Below are positions 59,607 through 64,000 of a DNA stretch of 64,000 nucleotides, one piece after another. The notes below the pieces were generated by a model that saw only the letters and a program-made list of their open reading frames with translations, did not search any database and had not been told where the DNA came from. The position numbers and the translations under genes were made by a program. Source of the stretch: Epiperipatus broadwayi (Eukaryota > Onychophora > Udeonychophora > Euonychophora > Peripatidae). Where the stretch lies: contig JAQFVV010012446.1 in assembly GCA_028023455.1 (NCBI GenBank), positions 7,011,501-7,075,500 of the forward strand, in the 5' to 3' direction. The stretch's first letter is position 1, and each line of letters starts with the position of its first letter.

Positions 59607-59823
59607 GTCGGCACTAGATGGGGATTTTATGCATAAGCCTTCTGGCATCCATTGATTACTCTAGCTTGCTGTGTGTGGCAATACGTATAGTGAGTTTTGC
59701 TTGTTTTAACAACAGTTATAAGCAAGCATAAGAAATGATGATCATGTGATGTTTATTGGTTTGAAAATATAGATATCAGTTGGACAAATTTACATAGAAT
59801 GAATTTCATATTTTTATTTTTAG

Positions 59824-59866
59824 ACAAAAAATTTGCAGATATTCAAAAGGAATACCATAGCCACAT
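59824..59866 (+). CDS. SLC25A42: Candidate SLC25A42-like exon e (43 bp, unproven)
   Basis: A pyrimidine-rich TTTTTATTTTTAG acceptor is followed by 43 bases and a GTAAGAC donor. The single base left by exon d joins in frame, giving DKKFADIQKEYHSHM. In the family this position is the poorly conserved loop between helix 4 and the third repeat, so homology cannot confirm it. It is supported by splice sites and phase only. The third repeat was not found downstream before 64000. Confidence 0.45.
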
Positions 59867-60225
59867 GTAAGACATTGCTATAATATTTTAATGCCTATCA
59901 TATGTCAACATGTGCTTGACAATGTCAATGCCAGCCACTGGGGTGTTGTTTCACTGAGTGTGGGTTTTAGGTTTTCTTTCAATAAACCACTCCACATATG
60001 TCCCTTTTTCCCACATTGTAATGATGATTGAGAGAAAAGCAAGTTGTAATGTAATTCTAAAAATAACATTTAAAAGTACTCAGAGAAGGCATAGGTTTCT
60101 TTTAAGATAAAGCCTGCCCAAAATTTTTACAACTTCCAGCTTAATTTTATTTAGAATCAAAATTGTGAAAATAATTCATATACATATACTCTATATTAAT
60201 AGTGTAGCTACTTCATTATTATTTA
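59867..60225. other. No gene seen
   Basis: No coding signal between the candidate exon e and the old RTE fragment. Confidence 0.5.
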
Positions 60226-60970
60226 CAACCATTATCTATCTACTGTAGGATGAAGGCATCTCCCAAGTTTAACAATTTCTCTGATCCATAGCCTTTCTTC
60301 ACTGTGTTACATTGACAAACGTTCTTATTTCATCTATCCAGTCACATGTGATCTTTTTCTTGGTTGTTTACAATCTCTTGGCATCCTGTTTAGACTTTAC
60401 TAGTCAATCTGTTATTCTTTCTTCTAAGAATATGTTCATCTCAGCTTCTTTTCAGACTTCAATGATGTTTTTATATATTTCTCTTTCAATCTCTTTTTGT
60501 TATTCCCAACATATATCCATATTTCGTTGACATTTCTGTGTAGTTTTTTTGTTTAGAGTCCAAGTCACAGATACATACATAAGAATTGATAAAACACAAT
60601 GATGTTTTTATGTATTTCTCTTTCAATAACCTTCTTATTACTCCCAATATATATCCATACTTTGTTGACATTTCTGTATAGCTTTTTCTGTTTAGTGTCT
60701 AAGTCATAGATACATATGTAAGAACTGGCAAAACATATGTATTAAAACCTCTTTTCAAACACATAGGTATAATTTATTGTACCAAGAACACTTCACGCAT
60801 GAATAATTCTATGATTAATTAATCCATCATGTTTCATCTATACTAATAATCTCACTAATATATTTATAGCTGTTAACTTCTAATGCCTAATTATCACTTT
60901 TTATTTTATTTTTTTCAGAAAATTCATAGAACATCACTTTAATCATTTTAGTATTTATTTTCAGTCCTAT
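60226..60970 (-). mobile_element. Old RTE retrotransposon fragment with internal duplication
   Basis: The + strand CCATTATCTATCTACTGTAGGATGAAGGC corresponds to the RTE 3' end, and about 60860-60970 reads on the minus strand as EVNSYKY and KINTKM-like residues of the RTE. It is full of stops and frameshifts. A segment of about 137 bp (60464-60600) is tandemly repeated at 60601-60740. Confidence 0.75.
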
Positions 60971-61489
60971 TTTTTTTTTTCACCTGATAACTCTTACTGT
61001 TCCTGAAACTCTGAAGCATTATTTGAAAAATATAGACATCTTAAATAAGGTTCCTTAGTTTCAAATTTTATTCCGAAAAATATTTTTTGTAAAATAGTTT
61101 TAAAAAGTTTTGGGGAAATGGAATTATCCAGTCACATACCTTTCTCAATATTAATTTGTTTTGTATTAATTATTGCTATTGGAGTCTGGTATATATTTTT
61201 CAGAATATGGCAAAAACCTGGATCTATATTGATGATTCAAAACTATAAACACTGTCAAAATGTTTATGGTTGTAGTGTTTTGTAAAAATATTTACATTGA
61301 CATCCAAGTATAAGTTTTGTACTCCAGAAAAGGTAAAGAATATATTAGAGAAATGAATTTATTCTTCGTTAGATCGCTAACTGCTAGGTATTAAATTTAA
61401 TTAATGATTAAATTTACCTATTTGCAATAAGAACATTGCATTCGATAAATGCCAAGAAATATTTGCTAATTACGAATTAATTGTATGCG

Positions 61490-61930
61490 TAATTGAAAAT
61501 GCAAAGAGGAATTCAATACTGATAACATCAAGAAGGAACCTTGGATTGCTGGAGGTCAACTGAGGACTATAAATAATTTGAGCAACAAAGTGCGTGGTTC
61601 TACTTCCAAGGAGTTACTAAGTGGACAGTGGCAGCTGAAAGAAGCTTAAGTGTCAAGGCAGTACTCTAGTGTGAAGTCAATGGGTTCACATGCAGCATCT
61701 GAACCCGGGCCCAAGAGTTTTGGGAAAACTGAGGCCAGAGGAAACTATCTAGTAAGCAGCCAGTCATAAAGTGCATCGGGGGAAGTGAACCAATGTGAAT
61801 TATATATATATTGTGTTGTCCATATAGCGATAACTTTTCACTATTTTATTGTTTTGTTTGTTAGTATTCGGAGTGCTTGCATTTTGAATGCACAACAATA
61901 GTATTAAAAGTCTTTTCATAATCTATTAAA
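61490..61930 (+). other. GC-richer island, unassigned (possible LTR)
   Basis: TATAAATAA at 61568 is followed by about 250 bp of unusually GC-rich sequence (CTGAACCCGGGCCCAAGAG near 61700). No open frame of note. An LTR or other repeat is possible; I cannot decide. Confidence 0.3.
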
Positions 61931-62135
61931 GGCAAACATAATGTCAAATCATATTCATTGAATCTTTCTATAACTTTTCTCAATACTTGAATATGATCTA
62001 CTTATACCAAAACTTTTTTAAATCTAGTTTGCTTGTTTTTTTTTCCTTTGTTAGTTGCTGTGAGTTGTAATTATTTTGATAAATATCTTTTATAACATTT
62101 TCCGTTTTGTTAGGCCTCTACACGCTAATATAAAT

Positions 62136-62226
62136 TGTGCGTGAGTTGATCAAGCTATGTCAAAAAGAAGAAAGTTATATTTCGATTTCTATTAAAAACA
62201 TAGCTATATTTCCTGATCAACTCGGC
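62136..62226. repeat. Inverted repeat
   Basis: GAGTTGATCAAGCTATGT near 62141 and ACATAGCTATATTTCCTGATCAACTC ending near 62222 form interrupted complementary arms. Confidence 0.6.
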
Positions 62227-62879
62227 CTTGTAATTGTTGAGAATTATGCTGTCGACGACATCAGCTTCTAATTTATTTGAAAGGTGCCAGAGTTCTGCAA
62301 GAACCCACTGAACCGTCACATAGCATCTCGAAAATTAAAAAGAAAAGATATTTTTAAACTAATCGGTATTCCATCATACCGTAACGAGAATTTTTTTTTT
62401 TAAGATTATTATTCCTGGGCTTATTCAAACATATTGGCAAAGGTAAATTAAGTTTTTAAATCTTATTAAACTACTAATAGATTTAATAATAAAAAATAAC
62501 TATTATTAATAAATTCAATAATAATTAATAACTTATTAATAACGCACAATGAAAAAGGTTGATAAAGTAAAATCTCTTATTCCAACAAACTAAAAATATT
62601 TGTAAGTTAAATTACAAATTAACTAAACTGGAGAGAACATGAATGAATTTATAAAAAACAATTGGATAAAGTAATTTAATAATGTTCACTTATTACAATT
62701 CACTTCCAATATCTTGTATAAAATTATTTAAACGAAAGTCTCTTTAATAAGAAAATTAAGGTCTATATCGGGATTATTTTAAGACTTGTTTGCAAACGTT
62801 TAATTTTGTCACAATCAGGAATAAGTAGTCTTACCAATAAGTTTTAGTGAATTCACGCTGGTTGTAGATAACTATGCAT

Positions 62880-63140
62880 AGTTTTTCGGGGTTAAAATGA
62901 GTTCATGGCCGTTGATTATTAGTTGATCTTGCGGTCCATTCTCCTAGTCGGTCACGAAAGCTTTTCTGGTATACATCTTCAGGCATGATGTCTTCAGAAG
63001 CTCCGGTTCACTCCGCCATGCCAAATTACTTCAGCGTAGAGCGATCTTGGATATATTATTGTTATCCAAGACCAATTAGAGAAACCAAGGAACAAGACGT
63101 TCTTCAAACTGACATCTGCCTTTTATACTAGAGGCCCAGT
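62880..63140 (-). promoter_or_regulatory. TATA-type promoter island, minus strand
   Basis: The minus strand reads CTAGTATAAAAGGCAGATG (TATA box 63119-63127), with GC-rich sequence downstream (GGCATGGCGGAGTGAACCGG, GACCGACTAGGAG). No AATAAA was pinpointed. It could be a solo LTR or the promoter of an unrecognised element; no coding frame follows. Confidence 0.4.
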
Positions 63141-63879
63141 TTTCCGACTTCTGCGCATACCTTTTGTTTGTCAAAATATACGTTGATAATCTTATATATT
63201 CTTTATAAAATTTATGTAACAAAGTCTTTATTTTTTTCAGCAAAATTCTGCCATCTTTAATTAGTTGAAGTATTTTTACTTTCTCTTATCTAGATTGTTA
63301 ATTTATGTCTTTTGTTCTCTCCAATTCTACTTTTATTCCTAATTACATTAAAAAGATACGAAAAAATAATTTAACTTTCACTGTATGTTATTTTTTAAAA
63401 AAAAATTAGTCAAAAAAAAAATATAAATTTACTTTTATTTTTTAGCTTTTACCAAATGCCAATATATTTGCAACGTATATAAATAAACATTACACTTTAT
63501 AGAACTGATAAAAGACTGATATTTTTGTAATTTCTAATATCTTGTCTATCATGATTTTTAAATATCATTATTGCAGTCTTCTAATCATCTGGCACATTTT
63601 TATATCATTTGTTATAGAGTTTTTGCTAACATTTTTTTTCTATTTCTTTATCTGCTTTTTTTTAAGCTACAAATAATAATCTTATCATTTCCCAGAGCTT
63701 TTCCCTTCTTTATAGATTTAATTGCATGCCTTGTTGGGAATTCAAAAGATGTTGTAATTATAGTGAGATTTGTCAATAGTTCAATTTGTATACAAATGTA
63801 TTTAGATGCAATATAATGAATGTACTAATAGCTCTAAACAAGCTATTTTGATTAGGGACCAGAAGGGAAAGCATTTAAA
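63141..63879. other. No gene seen
   Basis: AT-rich; the 81-codon frame 63571-63816 has no recognisable domain and the third SLC25A42 repeat is not here. Confidence 0.5.
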
Positions 63880-64000
63880 ATCTCTATCTAGAATTATCCC
63901 TATACCCAAATCAGTTTCAAGCTAATGGCTCTCATCAGTGAGGCACTAGAACATTCAGACATTAGATCTAAAATACAAAGTCAAGCCCAGCATTTATTGA
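63880..64000 (-). mobile_element. Family F-related repeat with degenerate hammerhead motif (runs off window)
   Basis: On the minus strand CTGATGA (63932-63938), stem II AGC/GCT around CATTA, and GAAAC (63914-63918) are present, but the expected G of the cleavage triplet is A. The sequence GTGAGGCACTAGAACATTCAGACATTAGAT matches the arm of the 58789-59140 element in pattern. The element continues beyond the window. Confidence 0.5.

Larger units (their letters stand above)
59324..59759 (+). mobile_element. Family A hammerhead repeat, tandem dimer with 12-bp TSD (retrozyme-like)
   Basis: A 436-bp insertion flanked by an exact 12-bp direct repeat (TTTGAAAATATA at 59312-59323 and 59760-59771). It starts with the family A end (CAGGCAAAACTC), then carries two tandem copies of the unit holding a hammerhead-like core; the two predicted cleavage sites (after 59430 and 59591) are 161 bp apart. 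It ends with the conserved family A tail (AGCATAAGAAATGATGATCATGTGATGTTTATTGG). Tandem hammerhead units with variable-length TSDs are the layout known for metazoan retrozymes, non-autonomous retroelements thought to move with help from Penelope-like elements. It lies in the SLC25A42-like gene, in sense orientation. Confidence 0.75.

Overview
This window looks like AT-rich, intron-rich, repeat-dominated animal nuclear DNA. Three things point to a mollusc, most likely a cephalopod (octopus type): a metazoan SLC25A42-like gene, abundant tRNA-derived SINEs, and several non-LTR retrotransposon relics alongside many foldback elements. That placement is an inference; no species marker was read. There is no prokaryotic organisation (no operons, no CRISPR, no rRNA), and most open frames of 60-130 codons are chance or repeat-derived.

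One real gene is supported, on the + strand of the right half. Four spliced exons (46821-46929, 53070-53253, 53369-53485, 58449-58600) encode about 187 codons of a mitochondrial carrier closely resembling SLC25A42, the CoA/ADP/PAP carrier of the inner mitochondrial membrane. All splice phases match. A fifth small exon (59824-59866) is phase-compatible but unproven. The first coding exon(s) and the last exon(s), with the third carrier repeat, were not found and probably lie outside the window or unrecognised within it.

The rest is accessory sequence. At least five kinds of LINE-like relic are visible: an RTE-type element with an almost complete reverse transcriptase (30583-31956 +) and three partial relatives (13077-13640 -, 39385-39690 -, 60226-60970 -); a LINE with a YMDD reverse transcriptase (8850-10440 -); a LINE C-terminal fragment with a C2H2-like finger (57100-58005 +); another with a CCHC-like finger (43713-44590 -); and a possible Penelope-like C-terminal tail (10862-10976 +). 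There is a processed pseudogene of CCDC6 (23541-24120 +), tRNA-derived SINEs (two with clear target-site duplications), mariner-like non-autonomous elements, possible solo-LTR/promoter islands, and more than a dozen large inverted-repeat (foldback) elements.

The most interesting result is a dispersed repeat family (about ten copies, here called family A) plus a second family (F). Their cores fit a type I hammerhead self-cleaving ribozyme: CTGANGA, a short stem II, GAAAC, a 2-bp stem III and a GTC cleavage triplet, enclosed by a two-part stem I. Several copies have exact 9-14 bp target-site duplications. One insertion (59324-59759) holds two ribozyme units in tandem, 161 bp apart, the layout expected of metazoan retrozymes. 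It lies in sense orientation inside an SLC25A42 intron, so its ribozymes would be transcribed in the pre-mRNA. No activity can be shown from sequence alone.
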